A DNA stretch of 64,000 nucleotides, taken from assembly GCA_029551145.1 (NCBI GenBank), contig JAKPGA010000024.1, forward strand, positions 1-64,000, in the 5' to 3' direction. Source of the stretch: Thermotogota bacterium. GTDB lineage: Bacteria > Thermotogota > Thermotogae > Thermotogales > DSM-5069. This document shows, piece after piece, positions 45,851-54,707 of this stretch. The notes beneath the pieces are model-generated. The model was not told the DNA's origin, made no database searches, and saw nothing but the letters and a program-made list of their open reading frames with translations. How positions within the stretch are numbered: the first letter of the stretch is position 1; each line of letters opens with the position of its first letter. The position numbers and the translations under genes were made by a program.

Positions 45851-46677
45851 AAAGGTTCTCGAAAGCCTTTTTGTTCTATGTGCTCTCAACACTGATAGTT
45901 GTTATATGGATGATACCTTTCATCGTAGCCTTTTTCACGTCATTCAAGACGATGGATGAGATATTCATGTTGAGGAATTTCTGGTCACCTCCGAGGAACT
46001 GGACAATAGAGAATTTCAAGATCGCTTGGACAGAAGGAAGAATGCAAAGGTATTTTCTGAATACCTTCTTGGTGACTTCAATTTCAGTATTGGCAACGCT
46101 CTTTCTATCGAGTCTCAGTGCGTTTGCATTGTCTTGGTACAACTTCAAACTGAAGACGGTAATTTTGGTAATCTTTGTTGCAGGGATGCTCATACCCTTT
46201 CAAATGCTCTTGATACCTGTGTACAGATTCTCCCTTGCGACAGGTTTGTACGACTCACTAATGGGAGTGATACTCTTTCATGTTGCTTTTCAGATAGGTT
46301 TCTGCACATTCTTCCTGCGTAATTTCATGGTGACAATACCAACAAGTTTGTTTGAGGCGGCGAAAATCGATGGGGCGAATCCATTCGTTATCTACTCAAA
46401 GATAATAATGCCTCTTGTCACACCTGCTGTTGCTGCCCTATCTATACTGGAATTCACATGGATATGGAACGATTACCTGTGGTCTTTGATATTGCTCCAA
46501 AGCGACTCGAAAAAGACAGTTACAATAGGGCTGACAGCACTTCAAGGTCAATGGATCTCGAGCTGGAATGTTATCGCGGCAGGTGCGCTTTTGGCAGCGA
46601 TTGTACCTGTTACAGTTTTCTTGATTTTCCAGAGATACTTCATAGAGGGTCTTACCTTAGGCAGTGTAAAGGGTTAA
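45847..46677 (+). CDS. Sugar ABC permease (MalG type), importer 4
   Basis: A 276-residue CUT1 permease. Motifs are the N-terminal STLIVVIWMIPFIVAFFTSFKT, the EAA loop FEAAKIDGANPFVIYSKIIMPL and the C-terminal FFIEGLTLGSVKG-like end (RYFIEGLTLGSVKG). GTG 45847 overlaps the MalF-type stop codon; GGGAGGAAAG precedes it. The LacI-type gene starts 62 nt downstream and is probably in the same operon. Confidence 0.85.
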   Translation: MKRFSKAFLFYVLSTLIVVIWMIPFIVAFFTSFKTMDEIFMLRNFWSPPRNWTIENFKIAWTEGRMQRYFLNTFLVTSISVLATLFLSSLSAFALSWYNFKLKTVILVIFVAGMLIPFQMLLIPVYRFSLATGLYDSLMGVILFHVAFQIGFCTFFLRNFMVTIPTSLFEAAKIDGANPFVIYSKIIMPLVTPAVAALSILEFTWIWNDYLWSLILLQSDSKKTVTIGLTALQGQWISSWNVIAAGALLAAIVPVTVFLIFQRYFIEGLTLGSVKG

Positions 46678-46739
46678 TTCCATGTTGTAAAATATGGTTC
46701 AAAGACCAAGATATTTTCTTGCTCATGGGAGGGCGGAGT

Positions 46740-47726
46740 TTGAAAAAGTTCGTCACAATAAAAGACATAGCAATTAGGGCTGGAGTGTCCATAAACACGG
46801 TTTCAAGGGCTTTGAACAATAAACCGGATATAAGTGCACAAACAAAACAGAAGGTTTTGCAGGCAGCAAAAGAGCTCGGATATATAAAAGATTCAAATGC
46901 CCTTTCACTTAAAAATGGTAAAACAAGGATCATAGGTGTTGTTTTTGAGGATAGTTCAAATCCATTCTATGCAGAAGTATTTAAAGGTATAGAATTCAGT
47001 GCAAGAAAGCATGGTTACCAGATAATCCTGATGAATACCGAAAGGGATTACATCAACGAGATACAAGCTGTCAGGACTCTGATCGAAAAGAGAGTCGATG
47101 GTATGATAATTTCTCCAACTCAGTTCGATGATAAGGACATCGAGCATCTAACAAATCTTGACTACCCTTTCGTGATTCTTGGAGTTCATTTTGAAAACTC
47201 TCAGCTTGATGAAGTCTACTCTGACGATTTTACAGGCGGCTACCTTGCCACACAGCATCTTCTGCAAAGAGGACGGCGAAAGATCTTGATGATCAACGGT
47301 TATATGTACAAATCTGTTGCCAAAATGCGGTATCTCGGCTATGTCAAAGCCATGCAAGAATATGGATTGCAACCTTATCACATGGTTGAAATCGAGGAAG
47401 GTTATGAATCATCATTCAACAAGATCATTGAACTGAGAAATCTCGAGTATGATGCAATATTCTGTTTCAACGATGTTTTTGCAATCGCAGCATTGAAAGC
47501 TTTGCGAACACTGGGAAAAGATGTGCCTGAAGATGTATCAATTGTTGGCTACGATGACATATCTTACGCATCCTTTGTACATCCGACTCTCACGACTGTG
47601 AGAATCGATAAATTCCAAGAAGGTATAATCGCCTTCGAACTGCTTTATGAAAAGCTCAACGGAAAACGAGACAATCCCAAACAAGTTGTCTTAGATGTTG
47701 ATCTCGTTGTTAGAGAAAGTGCTTAA
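46740..47726 (+). CDS. LacI-family transcriptional regulator
   Basis: A 328-residue LacI/GalR repressor. The helix-turn-helix VTIKDIAIRAGVSINTVSRAL lies at about 5-25, followed by the hinge NALSLKNGKTRIIGVV and a ribose-binding-protein-like effector domain (DGMIISPTQFDD, FNDVFAIAALKAL, VPEDVSIVGYDD). It most likely binds the palindrome at 43658-43677 and senses the sugar imported by system 4. Start TTG 46740 has GGAGGG 6 nt upstream; the longer open frame upstream lies within the permease gene. Its last 4 nt overlap the convergent GH4 gene. Confidence 0.87.
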   Translation: MKKFVTIKDIAIRAGVSINTVSRALNNKPDISAQTKQKVLQAAKELGYIKDSNALSLKNGKTRIIGVVFEDSSNPFYAEVFKGIEFSARKHGYQIILMNTERDYINEIQAVRTLIEKRVDGMIISPTQFDDKDIEHLTNLDYPFVILGVHFENSQLDEVYSDDFTGGYLATQHLLQRGRRKILMINGYMYKSVAKMRYLGYVKAMQEYGLQPYHMVEIEEGYESSFNKIIELRNLEYDAIFCFNDVFAIAALKALRTLGKDVPEDVSIVGYDDISYASFVHPTLTTVRIDKFQEGIIAFELLYEKLNGKRDNPKQVVLDVDLVVRESA

Positions 47727-49135
47727 TACTTCAGATAATGATTTCTCATTTCTCTGTTGAAGGGCAAATCTAAGATATCTTTCAGTACACTTTCAACTTG
47801 TTCGTATGATCTTGTTCTGGGATCTCTTATGAGAATTTCCTTTAGAACATCTATGTCCCCTGTTTTAAAAGCTTCAAGGGCCCATCTCATTCTCAGAATC
47901 CTTGGCATGAGATACATCTGTTTTACTCTCTCAGTTAGTTCTGGTTCTATCTTTTCAGGATGTATACCATCCTTATCAACTGTCACAGGGACTTCTACAA
48001 TCACATCATCGGGTATATCAGAAATAGCTCCTTTGTTCTCTATATTCAACACAAGACGTGTCTTCTTGTCGTTGACCATTGCATTTATGAAAGGAATGTG
48101 CTGCTCTTTGCTCTCAGGGTCCTTTGTGAAAATATCTGGCATGATCTGCGTGAGCATCAGTGAGCGATTCTGTTGTAGCTTATTTGCAAGTCCCAAAAGC
48201 ATCTTCCTGGTTTTTCTGAGTTGCTCGTAGAAACGTGGTCTTTCTATCTCGTTGTCAATACCACCGAACTTACCGTACCACCTCCTCTTGATCTCAAGGT
48301 TGTAATGATACTTCCAGGTTCCACATCTCACAGTATCACCTATGGGCAACATACCATATAACCTGTACATATCTATCGCAGCCGGTGAAAGGTCTACATT
48401 CCATGGATCCTTTGGTTCCCATTTGTGTGAATTACTTTCTATCCATTTATCGAGAAATCTATAAGCATTCATTCCTTCAAATTCGAATCTATTCAGCCAT
48501 ATTGCGTGGTTCACACCTGCGACTTGCCATGTCAACCTTTCAGGATTCAAGCCAATTGTTTTCGCTACTTCATATACATGTGCATAGCCGTGACAAAGGC
48601 CAACGACTTTCACTCTCGTAAGATCTTTTATCATTTGTGTTATCTCAAAAACAGGATTAGCCGTCTGCAGAAACCAAGCATCAGGGCAGATTTTCTCAAC
48701 CATCTTGGCTATCTCAAGAGACATCCTCAGCTGATTGTAATTGGTCAGTGTGTAATAATCGGAAACCATATTAAATTCCTGGCTGTCTATGCCTCTGTAG
48801 TAACCATGTCTTTCACCAATATCTCTGACAATCTCATATTGTACATAACCGTCTTCGTGACTTTCAGCCCGTGCAAGGGCCAGGTTAATTACAAAATCAG
48901 CTCCTTTCAGTGCTTTTTCCAAGTTAGTCGTACTCTGAACCTTAAACTCCCTTCCAAGCTCTGTTATGTATTTCTCAACGAGCAAATGTGTTGCACTCAA
49001 TCTTTCCGGGTCTATGTCCATCAAGGATAACTCCACATCCTTCAAATCTTCGGTGTGTGCAAGATCACCAATCAACTTGATCGTGTATCTAACACTACCG
49101 GCTCCAACAAAGGCTATTTTCAGTGGTTCTGACAT
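47723..49135 (-). CDS. Glycoside hydrolase family 4 (alpha-glucosidase/alpha-glucuronidase type)
   Basis: A 470-residue NAD+- and Mn2+-dependent GH4 enzyme, which cleaves by oxidation at C3 and elimination rather than by direct hydrolysis. The Rossmann motif FVGAGSVRYT (9-18), Asn160 (TANP), Cys181-His182 in CHGY and His210 (GVNHAIW) are the cofactor and metal residues. The CHG motif marks the non-phosphorylated alpha-glucosidase/alpha-glucuronidase group rather than 6-phospho-glucosidases. No signal peptide, so it acts in the cytoplasm on an imported oligosaccharide. It overlaps the upstream Gfo/Idh gene by 16 nt and the convergent LacI gene by 4 nt. Confidence 0.87.
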   Translation of the reverse strand: MSEPLKIAFVGAGSVRYTIKLIGDLAHTEDLKDVELSLMDIDPERLSATHLLVEKYITELGREFKVQSTTNLEKALKGADFVINLALARAESHEDGYVQYEIVRDIGERHGYYRGIDSQEFNMVSDYYTLTNYNQLRMSLEIAKMVEKICPDAWFLQTANPVFEITQMIKDLTRVKVVGLCHGYAHVYEVAKTIGLNPERLTWQVAGVNHAIWLNRFEFEGMNAYRFLDKWIESNSHKWEPKDPWNVDLSPAAIDMYRLYGMLPIGDTVRCGTWKYHYNLEIKRRWYGKFGGIDNEIERPRFYEQLRKTRKMLLGLANKLQQNRSLMLTQIMPDIFTKDPESKEQHIPFINAMVNDKKTRLVLNIENKGAISDIPDDVIVEVPVTVDKDGIHPEKIEPELTERVKQMYLMPRILRMRWALEAFKTGDIDVLKEILIRDPRTRSYEQVESVLKDILDLPFNREMRNHYLKY

Positions 49136-50115
49136 ACCTGAATTACCCTCCCTGTGTCAGCAGACTCTCTGGCTAATAAAGCAATTTCAGTTGCCAATAT
49201 GCTGTCGTAGGGTGTTACCATACATGATCCTGTCCCATCTATCTGGGAAAGAAATTCCGAAAATATCTGTTTTTCGGGCAAAAGTGGGATGTAATTTTCT
49301 CCCTTATCGTTCAAAAGAAGAACTCTATTCTCGAAGACCTCGATTATCCCTCGCGTACCTACAATTCTCACCCTATCATCGTCGTGGGTAGGTGCTGCAT
49401 TTGGTCTTAAATAATCAATGCTAATCGATGCAAAGATTTCTTGTTCAAGAACAAAATGACACAAAGCAGTTGACTCAAGTTCTCCATGGCCGTTGTTACT
49501 AATCCTTGAATGTGTAGCGTAGACATTCAGAAAACCTTTTTGAGTGAACCAATTTATCCAGTCTATCGCATGTATACCAACCCAAAGGATTGTCCCACCA
49601 TAAGTATCTCTTCTTCTGTAGAATTCTGGCCTTTTGCCCAATTTGTACGATTTCTGTGTGTTCAGCAGCCTTATCTGACCAATCTCACCACCATCCAAAA
49701 GGGCTTTCGCTGTGAGAAAATGCGGCTTGTATCTCAAGCCAAACATCGCTGCAAAGAATACTTCGTTCTTCACTGTCCCAAATAGCTTTTTGATTTTCTC
49801 CAATTCTTCAAAGGAAGTTGCTATTGGCTTTTCAACGAAGGTATGGATTCTTCTACTAAGCGATTCACACAAGATTCTGGAATTAGCGTTGAAAACAGTG
49901 TTCACAACGACTACATCTGGTTTTTCCCTGTCGAGCATTTCTTGATAACTCTTATATTCATTCGGTGTGATATTCATTTCACTCAGAGCTTTTTTCAAAG
50001 GCGTCACATCCTCACCCTTAGACCCTGGTGCAATTGCAACGATCTTCCAATTGCTTTTGAATCCTCTCAACGCGTAATGGAAATGTCCACTCGAACCTAT
50101 GATGCATATTTTCAT
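49120..50115 (-). CDS. Gfo/Idh/MocA-family oxidoreductase A
   Basis: A 331-residue dehydrogenase. The N-terminal IIGSSGHFHYALRGF is an atypical Rossmann loop; VEKPIATS (near 94-101) is the family EKP signature and GIHAIDWINWF carries the likely catalytic His-Asp. It probably oxidises a sugar or sugar acid hydroxyl with NAD(P)+. It overlaps GH4 downstream and the second Gfo/Idh gene upstream (4 nt). Substrate unknown. Confidence 0.78.
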   Translation of the reverse strand: MKICIIGSSGHFHYALRGFKSNWKIVAIAPGSKGEDVTPLKKALSEMNITPNEYKSYQEMLDREKPDVVVVNTVFNANSRILCESLSRRIHTFVEKPIATSFEELEKIKKLFGTVKNEVFFAAMFGLRYKPHFLTAKALLDGGEIGQIRLLNTQKSYKLGKRPEFYRRRDTYGGTILWVGIHAIDWINWFTQKGFLNVYATHSRISNNGHGELESTALCHFVLEQEIFASISIDYLRPNAAPTHDDDRVRIVGTRGIIEVFENRVLLLNDKGENYIPLLPEKQIFSEFLSQIDGTGSCMVTPYDSILATEIALLARESADTGRVIQVCQNH

Positions 50116-51314
50116 ATGTTCTCACCTTTTATGCCATCATAGTTAGTGAGATCGACCAGCTCTCCTCTTTGTGCCCATGGCACACCCATTTCCGAAAACA
50201 GTTTGTCGTTCTCGAAAGCATCTGCCATTGTAGTAGATAGATTTTCCACCCAGATCATGTCTTGTTCCTTTCTAAGAACTTTTTCTGGGAAATCATTGAT
50301 CCTCGAAGACTCGTGTGCACCATTTATCACCAGTGTGTGTGCAAGTGCTGATTCCAGAGGACAAATTACTTCTGTCTTGCCTCTTATTTTCTCTATCGTC
50401 ACCCAAAGTTTTCTCATATTACCGTGATCGATGGTACCATATGTGTGTTCTTCTCCATTTTTGTAGAACACAACTAATTTGTTTTCACCAACCTTTGGAT
50501 CATTGAAGATAACCTTTCCATTCTCAAACTCATACTCAAAGTACGGTCCAAACTTATCCTTTGAAGCATGCGTAGCATAGAACAGGATTTCGATGTTTTT
50601 TATCCATATCCTCATACAACATGTGTCAAAACTTTCTATCCTGTTTGCTCTGTACAATTCCGCTTGTACCGCTTCTGGGAATGCCGTGTTTAGGAGATCA
50701 TCACCGAGTATGAAGAACATGTTGTGCAAAAAATGAGCAGCGGCATTGTTTGCAACACTGTCCAAGATCCATCTGTCGTTCATTCTGATTCGACCAGCCC
50801 ATGGAGATCTTGTATAATAAGTGTTGTCCCTGGGCCAAAGGACAACAGTCTTGAGTCTCAATGGTTTGCCCAGTTTATCTGCTAATATGTCCTGCTTCAG
50901 TTTTAGAAACACAGGGTCATAAACCCACTGAAACCCTATCGCAACAGTCTTTTTGAACCGGTCTCTGTATTCAATCATCTTTCGAACCTCTTGTACAGTA
51001 GCTGCCGCAGGCTTTTCGCAAAGTACATTGCTCCCATGCTCCAAAGCAAAACAAGTTTGTTCGCAGTGGTAGTGAATGGGCGAAGATATCACAGCAAGAT
51101 CAGCTGTGCAGGATTCATAGAAGCTGGCCATATCTTGATAGATTGGTATCTTCATATCTCTTATAACATCATAGAATTTACTTCTACTCGCTTGGGGATC
51201 CACCGCACCGACAATCTGAATGGCATGGTCTTCCATCTTGCTAAATAAGTGTTCGACATATTTTGCGCCATATCCACCTATGCCAACTAAAAGGAGTGAC
51301 ACATGCTCCTTCAT
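50112..51314 (-). CDS. Gfo/Idh/MocA-family oxidoreductase B
   Basis: A 400-residue dehydrogenase, longer than the first. LLVGIGGYGAKYVEHLF is the Rossmann loop, LCEKPAAATV the EKP motif (near 98-107), and SVANNAAAHFLHNMFF holds a His in place of the usual HxxD catalytic motif. Two dehydrogenases next to a GH4 hint at a keto-sugar pathway. It starts 20 nt after the MalG-type permease in the same operon. Confidence 0.78.
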   Translation of the reverse strand: MKEHVSLLLVGIGGYGAKYVEHLFSKMEDHAIQIVGAVDPQASRSKFYDVIRDMKIPIYQDMASFYESCTADLAVISSPIHYHCEQTCFALEHGSNVLCEKPAAATVQEVRKMIEYRDRFKKTVAIGFQWVYDPVFLKLKQDILADKLGKPLRLKTVVLWPRDNTYYTRSPWAGRIRMNDRWILDSVANNAAAHFLHNMFFILGDDLLNTAFPEAVQAELYRANRIESFDTCCMRIWIKNIEILFYATHASKDKFGPYFEYEFENGKVIFNDPKVGENKLVVFYKNGEEHTYGTIDHGNMRKLWVTIEKIRGKTEVICPLESALAHTLVINGAHESSRINDFPEKVLRKEQDMIWVENLSTTMADAFENDKLFSEMGVPWAQRGELVDLTNYDGIKGENI

Positions 51315-51334
51315 TGCTGATCATCCTTTCGAAG

Positions 51335-52147
51335 CTAATATTTCAGACCGCCAGCCATGATACCCCTCATGAAGAAGCGCTGGAAGAGTAAGAAAATGAT
51401 CAAAGTTGGAATTATCGTCAGTGTGGAGAATGCAAGTATAGTATTCCATGGCACTCCACCGTACTCGCCTTGAATTACCGCAAGCGCAAGTTGCAGGGTG
51501 TACAGACTTCTTCGGTTTACAACAAGCAGTGGCAATACAAAATCGTTCCATCTCCATGTAAACGAGAATATGGCAAGCGCTGCCACCAAAGGTTGTGAAA
51601 GCGGCATGACGATCTTCCAGAAGATCTGCCATTCATTTGCTCCGTCAATCTTAGCGCTTTCGAGCATTTCATCCGGGATATCCCTCATATATTGTATCGC
51701 AGTGAACATGCCCGTTGGTGTATAGACCGCGGGTAGAATGAGTCCCCACAGATTGTTTATGAGCTCAAGTCGCTTTATTATCACAAACAATGGAACCATA
51801 ATGACTTGTGCACTGATGAACAAAGTCATAACTACAAGTCTGTTGAGAGCATACTTCCCAGGAAATGTTCCTTTCGCCAAGCCATAACCTGCCATCACAC
51901 AAATTATTACGGTGATTAACGTAGCAACAATGGAAACAAATAGTGTGTTCTTGAGGTATGTGAGTAGTTCCTGGTTGCGAATTGCCTCTTGGTAACCCTG
52001 GAGCGTTGGTGATGTTGGAAAGATGGTGGGCGGGTATCTGTATACCTCTTGCAGACTTTTGAATGAAGTGGCAACTGAATAATACACAGGAAGCATATAG
52101 AAGACAAGAGCAAGAACAAGAAAGATCCATTTTATAGCCTTTGCCAT
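51335..52147 (-). CDS. Sugar ABC permease (MalG type), importer 5
   Basis: A 270-residue CUT1 permease with VFYMLPVYYSVATSFKS, the EAA loop LESAKIDGANEWQIFWKIVMPLS (near 190-212, Glu-Ser-Ala variant) and the C-terminal FMRGIMAGGLKY. ATG 52147 lies 6 nt after GGGAGGGG. It follows the MalF-type permease by 15 nt. No ATPase gene in this operon. Confidence 0.85.
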   Translation of the reverse strand: MAKAIKWIFLVLALVFYMLPVYYSVATSFKSLQEVYRYPPTIFPTSPTLQGYQEAIRNQELLTYLKNTLFVSIVATLITVIICVMAGYGLAKGTFPGKYALNRLVVMTLFISAQVIMVPLFVIIKRLELINNLWGLILPAVYTPTGMFTAIQYMRDIPDEMLESAKIDGANEWQIFWKIVMPLSQPLVAALAIFSFTWRWNDFVLPLLVVNRRSLYTLQLALAVIQGEYGGVPWNTILAFSTLTIIPTLIIFLLFQRFFMRGIMAGGLKY

Positions 52148-52162
52148 CGGGTCCCCTCCCAA

Positions 52163-53026
52163 TTACCTGTTTTCTCTCACTCTTAATGTGGTCATGGCTA
52201 TCACAAACGATATCAGTAAAAACACAACTGACATCGCATATGCATATCCTATTCTGAACTGCGTAAAGGCACTATTATATATATAAAGGGGTGTAACCAT
52301 CGTCGAATAACCAGGACCCCCGCCGGTTAAGACGTAGATACCCGCGAAGTCCCTGAAAACATGCGCGATAGCAGTTGTCAGAACAAGAAGATTCGTATTC
52401 CTAAGGAGTGGAAAAGTCACATACCAGAAGATCTGCCATTTGTTTGCCCCATCAATCTTTGCAGCTTCATGGTACTCTTCTGATATGTTCTGAAGCCCCG
52501 TGATAAACATCATCATCAACAATCCAGTCATTGCCCATGTTCTCAACAATGCTATAGAAAACAAAGCCGGTGCTGGCTTGAGCAACCAGCCTATGGGACT
52601 CAACCCACAAGATTTCAAAATGTGGTTCAAAAGTCCAAGATCATAAGATAGAAGCCACTTCCACATGGTGGTTCCCGCGACGGCAGGCATCATGTATGGC
52701 CAGTAAAAGAATGCTCTGAGTATCTTCGAAGATCTCGTCTCTCTGTAAAGGGCAAGTGCGAGAGCCATTGGTATAAAAAAGGTCATTGGTACGGTCAGGA
52801 TAAGCAATTTTATGGAAACCCATATGGAATTCCAAAACCACTTATCTTCGAGCATCAACCTGAAATTATTCCAGCCAACGAATTTAGGTGGCCTAAGCAG
52901 GTCCCAACTGTAGAAACTCATTGTAAAAATACTGGCGATAGGAATTAGAACGAATAACGAAAGAAAAACAAGTGCAGGTACAACAAAGATGAATCTGCTC
53001 TTGACAAGGCTACTCAAATTCACCAT
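52163..53026 (-). CDS. Sugar ABC permease (MalF type), importer 5
   Basis: A 287-residue CUT1 permease with six hydrophobic segments, the EAA loop YHEAAKIDGANKWQIFWYVT followed by FPLLRNTNLL and a GGGPGYSTMVTPLYIY periplasmic segment. ATG 53026 abuts GGAGG; a TTG 9 nt downstream has better spacing and may be the true start. It follows the binding-protein gene through a hairpin. Confidence 0.84.
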   Translation of the reverse strand: MVNLSSLVKSRFIFVVPALVFLSLFVLIPIASIFTMSFYSWDLLRPPKFVGWNNFRLMLEDKWFWNSIWVSIKLLILTVPMTFFIPMALALALYRETRSSKILRAFFYWPYMMPAVAGTTMWKWLLSYDLGLLNHILKSCGLSPIGWLLKPAPALFSIALLRTWAMTGLLMMMFITGLQNISEEYHEAAKIDGANKWQIFWYVTFPLLRNTNLLVLTTAIAHVFRDFAGIYVLTGGGPGYSTMVTPLYIYNSAFTQFRIGYAYAMSVVFLLISFVIAMTTLRVRENR

Positions 53027-53043
53027 CCTCCATTGATGAGTAT

Positions 53044-53063
53044 GGGGTGCCTGGCAGCACCCC
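53044..53063 (-). other. Intercistronic stem-loop after binding-protein gene 5
   Basis: Perfect 7-bp stem GGGGTGC/GCACCCC with a 6-nt loop, 10 nt after the binding-protein stop codon. No T-run. Confidence 0.7.
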
Positions 53064-53073
53064 GTTGAACATG

Positions 53074-54339
53074 CTATTTCTTGGAGCCAAGCTCTGACAG
53101 TAATCGATCGTATTCTTTTCTCAAATTCTTTATCATTTCATCAACATTTATCTGCCCAGCAACAGCAGCAGAAGCTTGATTTTGGATCGCCGTTTGCATG
53201 TTGGAATAGAGTGTCGAGTTTCTAATAGTGACAACCCAAGCCGGTGTGACTTCTGCGAGTCTTCCACAAACGGCTTGGACCAAATCCATTATCGGGTTGT
53301 CATACTTAACTGTATGCTCTTTATACGCAGACATGTGATATGTTGTCCTCAGATAAATATCATATCCCAGACCTCTCCAGCCTATCCAAAGTGCGAATTT
53401 GGCAGCAGCCTCTTCTCTATCTTTTTTACCAGTTCTGAATGCTCCGAAGAATCTCCCGCCTTCCAGGCTGAGCCATTCAGCATCCTTGGGTAAATAGGCA
53501 GGTGCGAAATTCTTACCAGCTTTGAGAAGATCGAGTGTACTCCAGCTGCCAGCCCATAACACTGCTGATAACCCGCCGGTAAAAGCCATATTCGGATCCT
53601 GGTTAGATATCCATTCTGCTGGCACCATGAGGTTTTGTTTGAAAAGATCGACAAATTCTGTGAGCATCTGCTTTGCTTTTGGATCTTTGTCAAGTGTGAA
53701 ATCTAAGTTCTCATCAAGAATCTTCACGCCTCTGATGCCCAGGTAATTGAACAGTCTCTCAGCAGTGCGTTGCATTGACATCGCATAAGGGATATTGTTG
53801 GCCTGTTTTACCTTCTTCAGGACGTCGATAAATTCTGCCCAAGTCCATGGGTCACTCCTGCCACCAAACGGAGGATAAGGGATCCCGGCCTTCTTGAAAT
53901 AATCCACATTTACCCAGAGACACTGCATTGTAAAATGAAGTGGTACGTATCTCACAGCATCTCCGTCCGTTACACGTATTCTTACAACGTCATACATTGC
54001 GTTCTTAAACTGTTCAGGAGTGATTCCCAGATATTTCTGAACATACTGTGTCAGATCAAGCATGTACTGCATGTAGCCGGGGGCATAAGGATATGTGATT
54101 GTTACAAGGTCGGGGAGATCTCCACCCATGATACCAAGTCTTACCTTCTGCTCATATTGGGCGTAAGGTACATCGACAATCTCAAAATCGACATCGGGAT
54201 TCAATTTCTTGTACTCGGCTATGGCTGCTTCTAACCCTTGCCTTTCAGTTCCACCACCCGACCAAACTACAAGTTTTACAGCCCCCATTGCTGAAACAAC
54301 TAAAACAAATAGCATGACTCCAACAAAAAACCGTTTCAT
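53074..54339 (-). CDS. Sugar-binding protein of ABC importer 5 (family 1)
   Basis: A 421-residue secreted CUT1 binding protein: signal peptide MKRFFVGVMLFVLVVSAMG, then VKLVVWSGGGTERQGLEAAIAEYK, DLPDLVTITYPYAPGYMQYM and FTGGLSAVLWAGSWS. ATG 54339 follows GGGAGG by 7 nt; the promoter is at 54388-54416. First gene of a six-gene minus operon (binding protein, two permeases, two dehydrogenases, GH4), so the imported glycoside is probably the GH4 substrate. Confidence 0.85.
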   Translation of the reverse strand: MKRFFVGVMLFVLVVSAMGAVKLVVWSGGGTERQGLEAAIAEYKKLNPDVDFEIVDVPYAQYEQKVRLGIMGGDLPDLVTITYPYAPGYMQYMLDLTQYVQKYLGITPEQFKNAMYDVVRIRVTDGDAVRYVPLHFTMQCLWVNVDYFKKAGIPYPPFGGRSDPWTWAEFIDVLKKVKQANNIPYAMSMQRTAERLFNYLGIRGVKILDENLDFTLDKDPKAKQMLTEFVDLFKQNLMVPAEWISNQDPNMAFTGGLSAVLWAGSWSTLDLLKAGKNFAPAYLPKDAEWLSLEGGRFFGAFRTGKKDREEAAAKFALWIGWRGLGYDIYLRTTYHMSAYKEHTVKYDNPIMDLVQAVCGRLAEVTPAWVVTIRNSTLYSNMQTAIQNQASAAVAGQINVDEMIKNLRKEYDRLLSELGSKK

Positions 54340-54360
54340 AGATAAAACCTCCCTTCCCAA

Positions 54361-54707
54361 AGTTGTAGGTAAAAGTGGACCAAAAAAATTTTATCAAAAC
54401 TTATTGATTATTTCAACCAATCGCACCTATGTTTACAATCACACGCTTAATCGCACACATACCGTCCAGATAATAATTGTATTGACCAACTTGAGAAGCA
54501 TCTATCACTTAGATCTACCTTTCAGAAAGCCCATCACACATCACTGAAAGAAACGGAACATAGTGGTTTCTGCATTCTAAGAATTCAAGAGAACATGATG
54601 AAAGCCCATCTGAAAAAAATTTTGCATAACAGTATATAATCAATGATGATTGTTTGACATCTACACGCAGGGAAAAAGAACTACCAACTAAGTATGGAGG
54701 GAGAACA
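54361..54707. other. Divergent control region between importer 5 and GH28
   Basis: A 347-bp non-coding gap. It contains the minus-strand promoter (54388-54416) and, for the GH28 gene, a TATAAT (54635-54640) without a good -35. The 11-mer GAAAGCCCATC occurs twice in direct orientation (54525-54535 and 54600-54610), 75 bp apart, and may be a regulator site. No copy of the LacI palindrome was found here. Confidence 0.45.
54388..54416 (-). promoter_or_regulatory. Promoter for importer 5 operon
   Basis: Minus strand: -35 TTGAAA (54411-54416), 17-nt spacer, -10 TAAAAT (54388-54393). Confidence 0.55.

Noticed and set aside
48506-49030. Open frame of 174 codons on the plus strand, opposite GH4
   Set aside because: Antisense shadow of GH4, whose catalytic motifs are intact.
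54622-54627. TTGCAT near the GH28 promoter as another copy of the 3027-3078 operator
   Set aside because: A single half-site without its inverted partner; expected by chance in AT-rich DNA.
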